Shown here: one piece after another, positions 43,802 through 52,343 of the stretch
Layout: each line of letters begins with the position of its first letter
Position numbering within the stretch: position 1 is the stretch's first letter
Origin: Flagellimonas sp. CMM7
GTDB lineage: Bacteria; Bacteroidota; Bacteroidia; Flavobacteriales; Flavobacteriaceae
Length of the DNA: 64,000 nt
Assembly: GCF_021390195.1 (NCBI RefSeq)
Contig: NZ_CP090003.1
Coordinates: forward strand, 980,001 to 1,044,000
Direction of reading: 5' to 3'
Made by a program: the position numbers and the translations under genes
The notes under the pieces: model-generated
The model's input: the letters and a program-made list of their open reading frames with translations, nothing else
What the model was told of the DNA's origin: nothing
Database searches by the model: none

Positions 43802-44506
43802 ATGAAATCACTTGGATTAATAACCTTGACAATACTTTCCTTAACAATTTGTATGAGTTCCTGTTCTGGAGAAGATGGAACTAATGGAGTTGATGGAATT
43901 GATGGCACCAATGGAATAGATGGTGAAAACGGGGTGGGTTTTGACGAACTGACCAAATATGGATATGCTACCATGAAGATGGAAGGCACAAGACCAGATA
44001 ATCTTGCATTTACAGATTCTACTTCATTCAAATTTTTCCCAGTTGGCGCAAATTTTCTTCAAGTTGTTCCTCCTGATTTTCCAACAAACTCAGTTCTTTT
44101 TTCTCAACAGGGACCAGATACCTTTCATGAATTTGGCATAGCTCGCTTTCTTAGCGCTCCAGACGATTTTTATCAAAATACCGGCCTAGGGTTATTTCTA
44201 AATGTTAAGAATTTAGGGCAATCCACGCAGAGTATAGAGTTTGCCTATATGAATGTTGTCAATTACTCTGTAATAGGAGACGACAATATGTATTTTGTAA
44301 TCAATGACGGATTTTCGAGTGCACCATTTCTAAATGCTGAAGTGGCCGATTTTGAATTTTCCAATATTGCCTATGACTCCACTACCCAAATCCTTACCCT
44401 ATCATATTCGGTTTCAGTTGTTGCACTTAATAATAGTAGTGGTAATGACTTAACCATATCTGGAACGGTAAATGTGACTCTTCTGGAACAAATAACTGCT
44501 CCATAA
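43802..44506 (+). CDS. Collagen-like repeat lipoprotein 2
   Basis: 234 residues, a paralogue of the gene 130 bases upstream. The lipoprotein signal ends in CMSSC (Cys21). There are only six or so Gly-X-Y triplets (GEDGTNGVDGIDGTNGIDG), and the acidic loop of paralogue 1 is absent. The C-terminal domain aligns throughout: YATMKMEGTRPDNLAF, IARFLSAPDDFYQN, VVNYSVIGDDNMYFVI, VADFEFSNIAYDS and a last LTISGTVNVTLLEQ strand. The tandem pair, with matching promoter boxes, arose by duplication and then differed mainly in stalk length. Function is unknown. Confidence 0.87.
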   Translation: MKSLGLITLTILSLTICMSSCSGEDGTNGVDGIDGTNGIDGENGVGFDELTKYGYATMKMEGTRPDNLAFTDSTSFKFFPVGANFLQVVPPDFPTNSVLFSQQGPDTFHEFGIARFLSAPDDFYQNTGLGLFLNVKNLGQSTQSIEFAYMNVVNYSVIGDDNMYFVINDGFSSAPFLNAEVADFEFSNIAYDSTTQILTLSYSVSVVALNNSSGNDLTISGTVNVTLLEQITAP

Positions 44507-44516
44507 AACACATCCA

Positions 44517-44543
44517 TACCAAGACTATTAAATAATCTTGGTA
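44517..44543 (+). terminator. Hairpin after collagen-like gene 2
   Basis: Stem TACCAAGA/TCTTGGTA (8 bp) with an 11-base AT-rich loop. No T run follows directly. It may act together with the next hairpin. Confidence 0.4.
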
Positions 44544-44564
44544 ATCAGTGAAAAAATAAAAACC

Positions 44565-44594
44565 AAGCCAAGCCAAAACCTTAGCTTGGCTTTT
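44565..44594. terminator. Bidirectional terminator
   Basis: Stem AAGCCAAGC/GCTTGGCTT (9 bp) with a 10-base loop. TTTT follows on the plus strand, and a T-rich tract (from AAAAAATAAAAACC) follows on the minus strand. It sits between the convergent collagen-like and OM-barrel genes. Confidence 0.85.
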
Positions 44595-44622
44595 ATATGG
44601 TTGACTACCAAACAAAGTAACA

Positions 44623-45831
44623 TTAAAAGAAACGGGAAATGGTCAAGCGTAAAAAGCTATCTTCTCTAAAGTTTCCTAAGATAAATTCGTCATCCGCAAC
44701 AGAACTGAAGATTCTAGTTTCTATTTCTGCACGCCAATTAGAACCAAAGCGTCTAGAGGCCTCCAAGCTAAAAATCTTGCTACTAGATTCTAAATCGGTA
44801 ACACCACCAATTAATATGGATGTATCTTGAATATCATTAAAGGCCAATCTACCTCCAAAGAAAATATCATTTTGTAATGCATTTAAAGACAATTCATCCC
44901 TTTCGTCATAAAGGTATTCCCCCAGCAAACCAATATCCAATCCATTTCCATCAATATTACTGAACGTATATTCCAATCCAGCTACCAGTGCCACAAAGTC
45001 CTGGGCATCTGCATTCCTATAAATGGATTCCAGTTTCCATAGAAAAGCATCATGGGTAATCTGCACATCTATCCCTGTTTGATTTATTACTGGATAAAAA
45101 GACTCAATGTTACCAAACGAATCAAAAATAAAGAGCGGTTCACGCCCAGTTCCATAAAAATGGGAAAGCCCTACATCAAAAATCCCAAAATAATGCTTCC
45201 AACGCACGGCAAAATCTTGTCTCCATTCTTTAGCCCCACTTTCATAACCTATATCATCTTGGTTTATGACTGTCCCAAAACGCAACCTTCCTTTTTCTCC
45301 AGTAAAAGTCCGTTTTCTGTTAAAGGGTAAATAAAAGAAATCAAACGCTCCTATTTTATTGGTAATGTAACTGTACTGAACCATGGGCTGGCCCAATTTT
45401 TCCTCACCATCAAAGGTTTCTACAGCGTCAGTTTGATTTATAATATCTACCAAATGGTTACTCTCCGCAACACCCCAATACACTTTTTTGAGCCCTATAC
45501 TAAGCTCCCAATTGCTTTTTGCTTTTTGATAATACAGTTCACGTATATCCCAGTGGGTACGTTCATCATCCCTATCCAACCTAAAAAAGCCAGTGAAATT
45601 GACGCTTTCATAGCCTTTGTTCCATTCTATTGCATAATCTGGCCGTATGGCAATAGATGGGTAATGGTCCAATTGTCCGGCAAATTGGGCATCATTAAAA
45701 AAATAACGATACTCTGCTTCCAGTTCCAATTCAAATTCTTGCTCTGGCCTATCCTTTTTTTCTTGTTGGGCACTTGTTGAAAATACACCCATACAAAGTA
45801 TAACTGTGAAAATATACAGTTGTCCATTCAT
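44623..45831 (-). CDS. Outer membrane beta-barrel protein of the RND module
   Basis: 402 residues with a signal peptide (LYIFTVILCMGVFSTSAQ) and alternating-hydrophobic strands throughout: YRYFFNDAQF, VNFTGFFRLDRDDERTHWDI, LSIGLKKVYWGVAESNHLVD. It ends in an aromatic residue (FLRLTISRFF), as expected of a barrel inserted by BamA. The motif VYWGVAESNHLVDIINQTD recalls the DUF1302/porin-like barrels found with MMPL transporters and LolA-like proteins in proteobacteria; that comparison is from memory and not computed. It follows the LolA-like gene in the same direction (128-base gap) and probably gives the outer membrane part of that system. Confidence 0.85.
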   Translation of the reverse strand: MNGQLYIFTVILCMGVFSTSAQQEKKDRPEQEFELELEAEYRYFFNDAQFAGQLDHYPSIAIRPDYAIEWNKGYESVNFTGFFRLDRDDERTHWDIRELYYQKAKSNWELSIGLKKVYWGVAESNHLVDIINQTDAVETFDGEEKLGQPMVQYSYITNKIGAFDFFYLPFNRKRTFTGEKGRLRFGTVINQDDIGYESGAKEWRQDFAVRWKHYFGIFDVGLSHFYGTGREPLFIFDSFGNIESFYPVINQTGIDVQITHDAFLWKLESIYRNADAQDFVALVAGLEYTFSNIDGNGLDIGLLGEYLYDERDELSLNALQNDIFFGGRLAFNDIQDTSILIGGVTDLESSSKIFSLEASRRFGSNWRAEIETRIFSSVADDEFILGNFREDSFLRLTISRFF

Positions 45832-45959
45832 TCTTATATCTATTGAAAACGATTAAAAAAAACAAGGCCAAGGTATTTACAAGCTTTACACTATCACCCC
45901 AAAAGCTCATTAAAGAGAATACCCCGGCTTTGATACTTTACAATGCGTTTTGAAGCATT

Positions 45960-46742
45960 TTAGCTCCCTGCTCTTTTTAGCGCCACCTCTGTAAAATCTT
46001 CTTCTGCCAGCTCTGCCCCAAAATTGTACTCTCCAAATTTCAATACCGTTTCTTTGTTACTTTGATGATTTACCATTGTAAATGTTGCTGCTCTCCAGAA
46101 TTTATTCTTATAAATTTTATAATCGGTATAGGTCAATGTCTTTAGCAATGCATTTTTTCGGTCGTAGAACTCTATTTTTTCCAAACGATACCCTTTGCTT
46201 TTGTTGTAGGTTACAATTCTTCTTGTATAACCAGACTTTGGATCCACGGGATCTTGTTCCACTACCAAAAGATCACCTTCTTCTTTTACAAACTTATAGG
46301 CGTACTTTTCTATTTCTTGAGAAGACAAATCTTCATAGGCGAACTCACTGCCCACAAAAGGTCCAGACTTGTTGTTGGAAGAAATTCTTTTCACTCTTTT
46401 TATAGATGGCAAATACAACCATTGATCGTCCGTTCCTATTTTATGGGTAAATGTCAATGTCGCCGTTCCCTTAACATCTTTTGGACTTTCGAAGACAATT
46501 AAAGATTTATCGCCATCCGTAGTCAATTCCAAAGTACGGGTAGTTAAAAAACGTTCACTTGTTTGTCCGTTTTTGTTTTTAAGGGTCATTTTCAAGTCTA
46601 CGATCGAACTTCCAAATCCTTCATCCGCCTTTTCAGCTGCTTTTGCAATCTGTAATCCGCGTTCTTCATTTGATTGTGCATTAATACCTGTAATTGTTAG
46701 TACTAAAGCTGTTATTGGTGTAAAAAACTTTATTCTTTTCAT
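45960..46742 (-). CDS. LolA-like outer membrane lipoprotein-sorting protein
   Basis: 260 residues with a signal peptide (ITALVLTITGINAQ). Its LolA-like half-barrel shows LTTRTLELTTDGDKSLIVF, KDVKGTATLTFTHKIG, DQWLYLPSIKRVKRISSNNKSGPFVGSEFAYED (given here in parts) and VVEQDPVDPKSGYTRRIV. This is the PF17131-type family, usually next to MMPL/RND transporters, and differs from housekeeping LolA. It would carry a hydrophobic cargo through the periplasm. It starts 28 bases after the RND gene stop, so the two are in one operon. Confidence 0.9.
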   Translation of the reverse strand: MKRIKFFTPITALVLTITGINAQSNEERGLQIAKAAEKADEGFGSSIVDLKMTLKNKNGQTSERFLTTRTLELTTDGDKSLIVFESPKDVKGTATLTFTHKIGTDDQWLYLPSIKRVKRISSNNKSGPFVGSEFAYEDLSSQEIEKYAYKFVKEEGDLLVVEQDPVDPKSGYTRRIVTYNKSKGYRLEKIEFYDRKNALLKTLTYTDYKIYKNKFWRAATFTMVNHQSNKETVLKFGEYNFGAELAEEDFTEVALKRAGS

Positions 46743-46770
46743 GATGTAAAATTGTTTGTGTTTATAATTT

Positions 46771-49149
46771 TTATTTATCCAGTTGCACTTGCACTTTGGA
46801 TGTCTTAATGGTTTTCTCTTTTTCCTTACTGACCAAAATCAATAAAGAAGGCAGGAGAATAAAATCTATGATCAATGCGGCTATAATGATGATTACCGTA
46901 ATTCTGGCCATATAACTATTAAGCGCAAAAGAGGATGTGGAAAGCACTATGAAACCTGCCAATAGAACAACGGTAGTGGTTACCAAGGCTTTACCAACAG
47001 TTTCAAAAGCGTAAATAATAGCTGCTTTTGCATCATATCCCAGTTCTCTTCGAGCTCGTAAAAACTTGCTCATAAAATGAACCGTGTCATCCACGATAAT
47101 TCCTAAGGTCATCCCAAAAACGATTACCATTCCTGTATTAATGGTTCCTTTGAGCAGATACCAAAGACCAAAACCTACCAATACGGGAGCAACATTGGGT
47201 ATAATACTTAACAACCCAAGCTTAAAATTCCTTAAGGCTAACATCAGCACCAAGGAAATAAGAATAAGCGCTATAATATTACCTTTAAACATGCTATCTG
47301 CTTGTCGGAAACCTAATTTGGAAAACATGAGCGTTGGACTTACCGCAAGAGCATGCATGGGCTCAGGTGCATTATCCCTCAACCATTTTTCCGATCTTTC
47401 GGCAAAGGCAATCATTTCTGCGCTTGAATTGTTCTCCAGGGTAACCGTAACCCTGGATTCGGATTTATCTACATTGATTTGATTGTTTAAATCCAATCCA
47501 AAAGGAAGAGAAAGTTCATATAGCAAAAGATACTGAGCAGCTTCTTCCCTATTCTCTGGGACTTTGTAGAAAGATTCATTATCCCCGTGCATAGAACGAT
47601 TTACCCTACGGGCGACCTCACTAAACGCATTTACATGAACCACCTCTGGTTGCTCTTCCAGCCAATCTTCAAATTCATTTAGTTTTCGCAGGTATTTAGG
47701 GCTATTGATTCCTCCACTTTCTCCGCTGCCAATTGAGAATTCCACATTGTAAAACCCAGTCAGGTTTTCATTAATAAAATCGCTGTCTTGCCTAAATTGA
47801 ACTGTAGTATCAAAATATTCTACAAACTCATCATTAAACACATTTTTCCTTGCTAAAAAAGTAAGCAGTCCAATAACCACTATGGAAATTACAGTTAGCT
47901 TAACCGGCTGTCTAACCACAAACATTCCCAAATTGGTGTACCAACCTATTTTAGCTTCCTTTTGTTCCTTTACCTTTTTGGATTTCCAAATTGGAAAGAT
48001 CGCCATCAACGCAGGCAATGTGGTTGTTGAAAACAAAAAGGCCATACACATACCAAAGGCAACTATGTTTCCTAGATCCCAAAATGGAGGTACATCACCA
48101 TAGTTTAAAGTTAGAAACCCTATTACCGTGGTTAAGCTGGTGATGAATACCGGCATGAAATTTAATCGCATGGACTCAACCAAAGCCTCTTTCTTTTCCA
48201 ATCCTTCCTTACGGACTTTTTGAAGGTATGTGATAAGAATATGAATACTGTCCGCAACTGCCAAGGTTAATATCATGGTAGGGAAAACAGCTGAAGGGGG
48301 AGTTAACTTAATTCCATTTAAACCAATAAAACCGACAGCACTCATAATAGAGAACAGCACAACAAGCAAAGTTGCTATAGTCGCAAAAATATTTCTGGTA
48401 AGCACCAGTGTGACCACAACAACGATCAACAACATGAGCATGGTAAGCATTAAATCTTTCTGCGAGGATTCAAAAAAAGCAGTATTCAATGGAACCAATC
48501 CAGTGGTATATACATCAAATTCGGCATGTTTTTCTTGAAACTTGGAAATCATCTCCCGGGTAGCAATTGTCACCTCTGGAATTTCCGCAGCACTATTTTC
48601 TCCTGGAAGACGCACGGTAACATTAATAGCCGTAACACTCCCTTCTTTATTGATAATCCTATGGACCAACAAAGGTTCCTTCAATGCCTTTTCCCTAATC
48701 TCTAGAATTTCTGCATCTGTTTTATTTGCTGAGTCATAGGAAAGGTCATCAACATATAGATCGTCTCCATTTGCGCTTGTATGCTGAAAATTAGTTACCG
48801 CATCCACTCTGGATGAGTAAGGAGTGTTCCAAGCTTCTGCGGTCAACTCTTCTATAGCAGTAAGGTTATCTCTTGTAAAAACATTGCCATTTTTTGGTGC
48901 CAAGACAACAATAATATTGTCATCCTTTGTATATTTTTCTTGAAGTGCGTCAAATGCCTCCAGTTCTGGATTAGACTCACTAAAAAAAACGTGATAGTCT
49001 CCATCAAATTCCATTTTCCCTTGAGAGCCAAGTCCTACGGCCAATAATATGGTCAATAATAGAACAGGCCATTTGAATTTAATTACAAAATTGGCCCAGT
49101 TCTTAGCAAATGCATTGGTTGCATTTTTAGTTTTTTGGATTGCGTTCAT
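46771..49149 (-). CDS. MMPL/RND-family transporter
   Basis: 792 residues with 12 predicted helices in the two-fold RND pattern: one N-terminal helix, a periplasmic loop (about 60-215), five helices, a sixth plus the second loop (about 420-620), then five helices. Conserved elements include PTMILTLAVADSIHILITY, GNIVAFGMCMAFLFSTTTLPAL, VFGMTLGIIVDDTVHFMSKFL and TVVLLAGFIVLSTSSF. The acidic residues for proton coupling (ADS and DDT) are present. It lacks the size of AcrB-type pumps and fits lipid or hydrophobic-molecule exporters (MmpL/HpnN-like). Neighbours suggest it passes cargo to the LolA-like protein. Confidence 0.93.
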   Translation of the reverse strand: MNAIQKTKNATNAFAKNWANFVIKFKWPVLLLTILLAVGLGSQGKMEFDGDYHVFFSESNPELEAFDALQEKYTKDDNIIVVLAPKNGNVFTRDNLTAIEELTAEAWNTPYSSRVDAVTNFQHTSANGDDLYVDDLSYDSANKTDAEILEIREKALKEPLLVHRIINKEGSVTAINVTVRLPGENSAAEIPEVTIATREMISKFQEKHAEFDVYTTGLVPLNTAFFESSQKDLMLTMLMLLIVVVVTLVLTRNIFATIATLLVVLFSIMSAVGFIGLNGIKLTPPSAVFPTMILTLAVADSIHILITYLQKVRKEGLEKKEALVESMRLNFMPVFITSLTTVIGFLTLNYGDVPPFWDLGNIVAFGMCMAFLFSTTTLPALMAIFPIWKSKKVKEQKEAKIGWYTNLGMFVVRQPVKLTVISIVVIGLLTFLARKNVFNDEFVEYFDTTVQFRQDSDFINENLTGFYNVEFSIGSGESGGINSPKYLRKLNEFEDWLEEQPEVVHVNAFSEVARRVNRSMHGDNESFYKVPENREEAAQYLLLYELSLPFGLDLNNQINVDKSESRVTVTLENNSSAEMIAFAERSEKWLRDNAPEPMHALAVSPTLMFSKLGFRQADSMFKGNIIALILISLVLMLALRNFKLGLLSIIPNVAPVLVGFGLWYLLKGTINTGMVIVFGMTLGIIVDDTVHFMSKFLRARRELGYDAKAAIIYAFETVGKALVTTTVVLLAGFIVLSTSSFALNSYMARITVIIIIAALIIDFILLPSLLILVSKEKEKTIKTSKVQVQLDK

Positions 49150-49234
49150 TTATTTAAGGTTTATTAAGGTGTTTTGTTTTAGACGATTTACATTGTTTTT
49201 AATTGGACAATTATTTTTGGTATTTTAAATAATA

Positions 49235-49248
49235 GTTGGTCGGTCAAC
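49235..49248. promoter_or_regulatory. Candidate TetR operator O1 (RND promoter region)
   Basis: GTTGGTCGGTCAAC is an imperfect palindrome (GTTG...CAAC ends), 86 bases before the RND start codon on the minus strand. Its GGTCGGTCAA core resembles the perfect site at 49303. Confidence 0.55.
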
Positions 49249-49302
49249 TTTAAAAATAGTAATTGAAATCATAATCATATTGAAATACAAACCATTAATA
49301 GA

Positions 49303-49312
49303 TGACCGGTCA
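49303..49312. promoter_or_regulatory. Candidate TetR operator O2
   Basis: TGACCGGTCA is a perfect 10-bp palindrome in AT-rich sequence, between the tetR stop (49336) and the RND gene, and it shares its core with the sites at 49235 and 49952. Confidence 0.6.
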
Positions 49313-49335
49313 CTTATAAATGGTTTCAAAAAAAA

Positions 49336-49935
49336 TTAGCTAAGTATAAGTGATCGTATCATTTTCATGAAATTATCAATAGGATAAGAACTATCCTGTT
49401 CTTTCATGGAAATCATAGCTCCCCTACCGGCATCTTCCATAAATGCAACTAAATTAGTCGCCTCTATATCGGGGTTGATTTCACCATTTTCCTGACCTTC
49501 AATGACCACTGATGTTATATGGGAATTCACAATTTCAGTCTTCATTTGCACGGCCAAACGAATTTCTTCATTATGCTCTGCCATTTCACTTACCAAATTG
49601 CACCCCATGCATCCCATCTTACAGTCAAACTCCTCTTTCAAGACTTTAGCCCGATGCTCATAGAAATTTAAAATCCGTTGCTTAGGAGAGACTGCCTTAT
49701 TCTTAAGAAACTCCAAAGCAGGAGGAAACATAGTGTCAAAATACCTGCCAATGGCCTTAACCGTAAAATCCTCTTTGCTTTTAAAATAAAAGTAAAATGA
49801 ACCTTTAGGAACCCCAGCTGCCTGAACAATATCGTTTACACTGGTAGCATTGTACCCTTTTGACCAAAGGATTTCCATTCCTTTCTCAAGAAGTGCATCA
49901 CTTTTTTGTTCGCCTTTTATTGTTTTAATTTCCAT
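49336..49935 (-). CDS. TetR/AcrR-family repressor
   Basis: 199 residues. N-terminal TetR DNA-binding domain (about 10-57): EKGMEILWSKGYNATSVNDI, VQAAGVPKGSFYFYFKSKED. The C-terminal ligand domain resembles the YxaF/LmrA-type TetR_C (CKMGCMGCNLVSEMAE), with three clustered cysteines that could sense thiol-reactive compounds, which is speculative. It lies upstream of and in line with the RND operon, with three similar palindromic sites around it, so it very probably represses that operon and itself. Confidence 0.92.
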   Translation of the reverse strand: MEIKTIKGEQKSDALLEKGMEILWSKGYNATSVNDIVQAAGVPKGSFYFYFKSKEDFTVKAIGRYFDTMFPPALEFLKNKAVSPKQRILNFYEHRAKVLKEEFDCKMGCMGCNLVSEMAEHNEEIRLAVQMKTEIVNSHITSVVIEGQENGEINPDIEATNLVAFMEDAGRGAMISMKEQDSSYPIDNFMKMIRSLILS

Positions 49936-49951
49936 TGAAGGACCAAATATA

Positions 49952-49961
49952 TGACCAGTCG
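49952..49961. promoter_or_regulatory. Candidate TetR operator O3 (own promoter)
   Basis: TGACCAGTCG, with GAC/GTC arms, lies 17 bases upstream of the tetR ATG and matches TGACCGGTCA at 8 of 10 positions. Autoregulation is suggested. Confidence 0.5.
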
Positions 49962-49998
49962 TCTAGTTTGACAAAACTCAGTCCAAATTTTAACAATT

Positions 49999-50997
49999 TT
50001 ATTGGATTTGCAGTACTTCTTCAAAAAACTTTTCCGTCTCTCTTTTAACTGAAGCCAAATCTTTAGAGGTAATGGAAGAGGTCATTACATGATCTTCAAC
50101 ATTTGAAAAAGCCACCTTTCTTTTCAAACTGGCTTCTGTTCCAAGTTCCTCATACATATTAAGCATGGCAGGTACTGATACCACATTGTCCTGTACAGAA
50201 TCGTTTTTATAAAAGTAGCCAAGAAAGACAGGTTGCGTTACCTTTTGAAAGGTTTCGGGTATCATTGTATTGTCAACCAATGCTTGCAAGTGTGTCAGTG
50301 CCTCTACCCTGTATTTGCTTGTCCAGTATTTTTTCTTCTCTTCACTGGCTTCAAATTCATGATAATCACTCTTTTTAACCGCTTTTGCCAAATTTACTCC
50401 CCATGGTCCAGCCAGCAACTTTGCATTTTTGTCATAAATCTCAATATTAGGCGAATACAAAAGGATTCCAGCGATATCTTCATCACCTCCCGCAAGATGT
50501 AATGCAAGTGTACCACCTGTTGATGTTGCCATTATAATCACCTTGTTTCCCAATTTTTTTGCCACAGCAATAGCTTCTTTTGCCGACCCCAACACTTTAT
50601 CTGCTGTTAACTTGAGCATTGCTTCTTCCTCATTTAACCCATGCCCAGCCAAACGAGGTAAATACAAATTACACCCATAACGCCTTGCAGTTTCAATATG
50701 CAATGGGTTTCCTTCCATTTTGCTTGCAGACCATCCATGAAGGTAAACTATGCTATATTCGGTTTTTGATGGGATGCTATCAAACCAAATAATTTGTGCT
50801 TCGTTTTCAGGTTTTATATTGGTAATTGCTTTTTCTTTTATATTGATCCATTTTTCCAACTGAACCAAATCTGAACTCACTACCGGAAGTGTTTTATCCA
50901 AATTTGGTTTTTCCACTCTGGGGCCCAAAAAATAAATAACGGCAATAATAGCAATGGCAAGGACAAGTCCTTTGAGCGTTTTAAAAAGTATTTTCAT
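49999..50997 (-). CDS. Membrane-anchored alpha/beta hydrolase
   Basis: 332 residues with an N-terminal hydrophobic anchor or signal (LVLAIAIIAVIYFLG). Its serine aminopeptidase/monoglyceride-lipase-like hydrolase domain has oxyanion VYLHGWSASK, LPRLAGHG, nucleophile elbow MATSTGGTLALHLA, and a late His in NVEDHVMTS. The elbow is T-S-T-G-G rather than G-x-S-x-G. It is likely a lipase or esterase at the cytoplasmic membrane. It lies 63 bases upstream of tetR on the same strand, so it may be part of the same locus, with a lipid-like substrate consistent with the transporter. Confidence 0.88.
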   Translation of the reverse strand: MKILFKTLKGLVLAIAIIAVIYFLGPRVEKPNLDKTLPVVSSDLVQLEKWINIKEKAITNIKPENEAQIIWFDSIPSKTEYSIVYLHGWSASKMEGNPLHIETARRYGCNLYLPRLAGHGLNEEEAMLKLTADKVLGSAKEAIAVAKKLGNKVIIMATSTGGTLALHLAGGDEDIAGILLYSPNIEIYDKNAKLLAGPWGVNLAKAVKKSDYHEFEASEEKKKYWTSKYRVEALTHLQALVDNTMIPETFQKVTQPVFLGYFYKNDSVQDNVVSVPAMLNMYEELGTEASLKRKVAFSNVEDHVMTSSITSKDLASVKRETEKFFEEVLQIQ

Positions 50998-51088
50998 TTG
51001 AACGTTTTATATCAATACTGCCCTAAAGGATTGATTTTTTAAGGAGTAACATAAATATACTATTTTAGACAGATGTACATTTACTTTC

Positions 51089-52342
51089 ATGTCTAAACTA
51101 AGGATTCTTCTTAAAAACCTAGGGCCCGGGTTATTGTTTGCCAGTATGGCCATAGGAACTTCTCATTTAGTATTATCAACAAAAGCAGGCGCACAATATG
51201 GTTGGGTTATGGTCATCCCCATACTATTGGCCAACATTTTAAAATATCCCTTTTTTGAATTTGGGATCCGCTATACATCCGTTACCGAAAAAAGTTTAGT
51301 GCAAGGCTACTTAAATTTAGGAAGGAAATATCTTTGGATCTATGCTTTGGCAACCATTGTTTCAACATTCACAATTTTAGCCGCTTTATATGTTGTAACC
51401 GCAGGACTTTTCATGAATTTATTTAATATTTCTGGGGTAAGTGTGAGTATAATAGCTTTATGCCTTTTTACTTTCATAAGTGCAGTTCTTATTATAGGAA
51501 GGTATCGATTTCTCGAGAACTCTTTAAAAGCAGTTATTTCAATTCTATTTGTGGCTTTGATCATAACTACGATTCTTGTGCTACAAAAAGGTCCCGTACC
51601 TAATATTGAAGAATACCAAAGACCTGGAATTTTCAATGAAGTAGGCATACTTTTTTTAATTGGACTCATGGGCTGGATGCCCACAGCTGTTGAAGCTTCC
51701 GGATGGGTAAGTCTCTGGAGCATGGAGAATTTAAAAACAATGAAAGAGAAGCCATCCCTAAAGTTAGCTCTTCAAGAATTTAATGTGGGATACATATTAA
51801 CGGCCCTGTTAGCTGTTTTCTTTTTGATCATTGGATGGATGACCTTATATGGTACAGGAACCGAGCTTAGCGGAAGTGCTGTAGTTTTTGCTGATCAAGT
51901 TGTAAGCCTGTTTACTATTCATATTGGTAATTGGGCATATATTCTAATTGCCGTTGCCGCTTTTGCTACGATGTTCAGTACTTGTATGACTGCTCATGAC
52001 GCTGTATCCAGAGTAAGTATAGATGTTCTGGAGAAGCTTTTCCCCCATAAAAAAGAGCTTAAAAGTAAAAATGCTTTTGCTATTGCCGTAATCATAATGG
52101 CCTTAATCAATTGGGTGGTTATTTCTGTCTTTGGTGCCAATATGGCCAATCTCGTTGCCCTTGCCACATTTGTCTCTTTTGTTATGGCTCCCCTTATTGG
52201 ATGGATGAATCTTAAAACAGTTATGGGTAAAGACTTTCCAATGGAAAACAGGCCTAAAATGGGATTGCAGATATTAACGTACCTAGGAATATTCTTCTTA
52301 TCCCTCTTTGCATTGTACTATTGTTGGGTAGTATTAAATTAA
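51089..52342 (+). CDS. Nramp-fold transporter lacking canonical metal motifs
   Basis: 417 residues, about 11 hydrophobic helices of the Nramp/LeuT fold: GPGLLFASMAIGTSHLVLST in helix 1, LFLIGLMGWMPTAVEASGW in helix 6. Classic Mn/Fe Nramp proteins carry DPGN in helix 1 and MPH in helix 6; here those places read AIGTSH and WMPTAVE, so the aspartate, asparagine and histidine are absent. The remaining helices (TMFSTCMTAHDAVSRVS) are typical of the family in Bacteroidota. Automated annotation as a divalent metal transporter is therefore unsafe. The gene has no functional neighbours and converges on the OmpA gene. Confidence 0.85.
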   Translation: MSKLRILLKNLGPGLLFASMAIGTSHLVLSTKAGAQYGWVMVIPILLANILKYPFFEFGIRYTSVTEKSLVQGYLNLGRKYLWIYALATIVSTFTILAALYVVTAGLFMNLFNISGVSVSIIALCLFTFISAVLIIGRYRFLENSLKAVISILFVALIITTILVLQKGPVPNIEEYQRPGIFNEVGILFLIGLMGWMPTAVEASGWVSLWSMENLKTMKEKPSLKLALQEFNVGYILTALLAVFFLIIGWMTLYGTGTELSGSAVVFADQVVSLFTIHIGNWAYILIAVAAFATMFSTCMTAHDAVSRVSIDVLEKLFPHKKELKSKNAFAIAVIIMALINWVVISVFGANMANLVALATFVSFVMAPLIGWMNLKTVMGKDFPMENRPKMGLQILTYLGIFFLSLFALYYCWVVLN

Positions 52343-52343
52343 C

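Noticed and set aside
39837..44600. Direct repeat of the tRNA-Leu 3' end as an attachment site
   Set aside because: I looked for copies of the T-arm/acceptor sequence downstream and saw none, so no att pair can be claimed.
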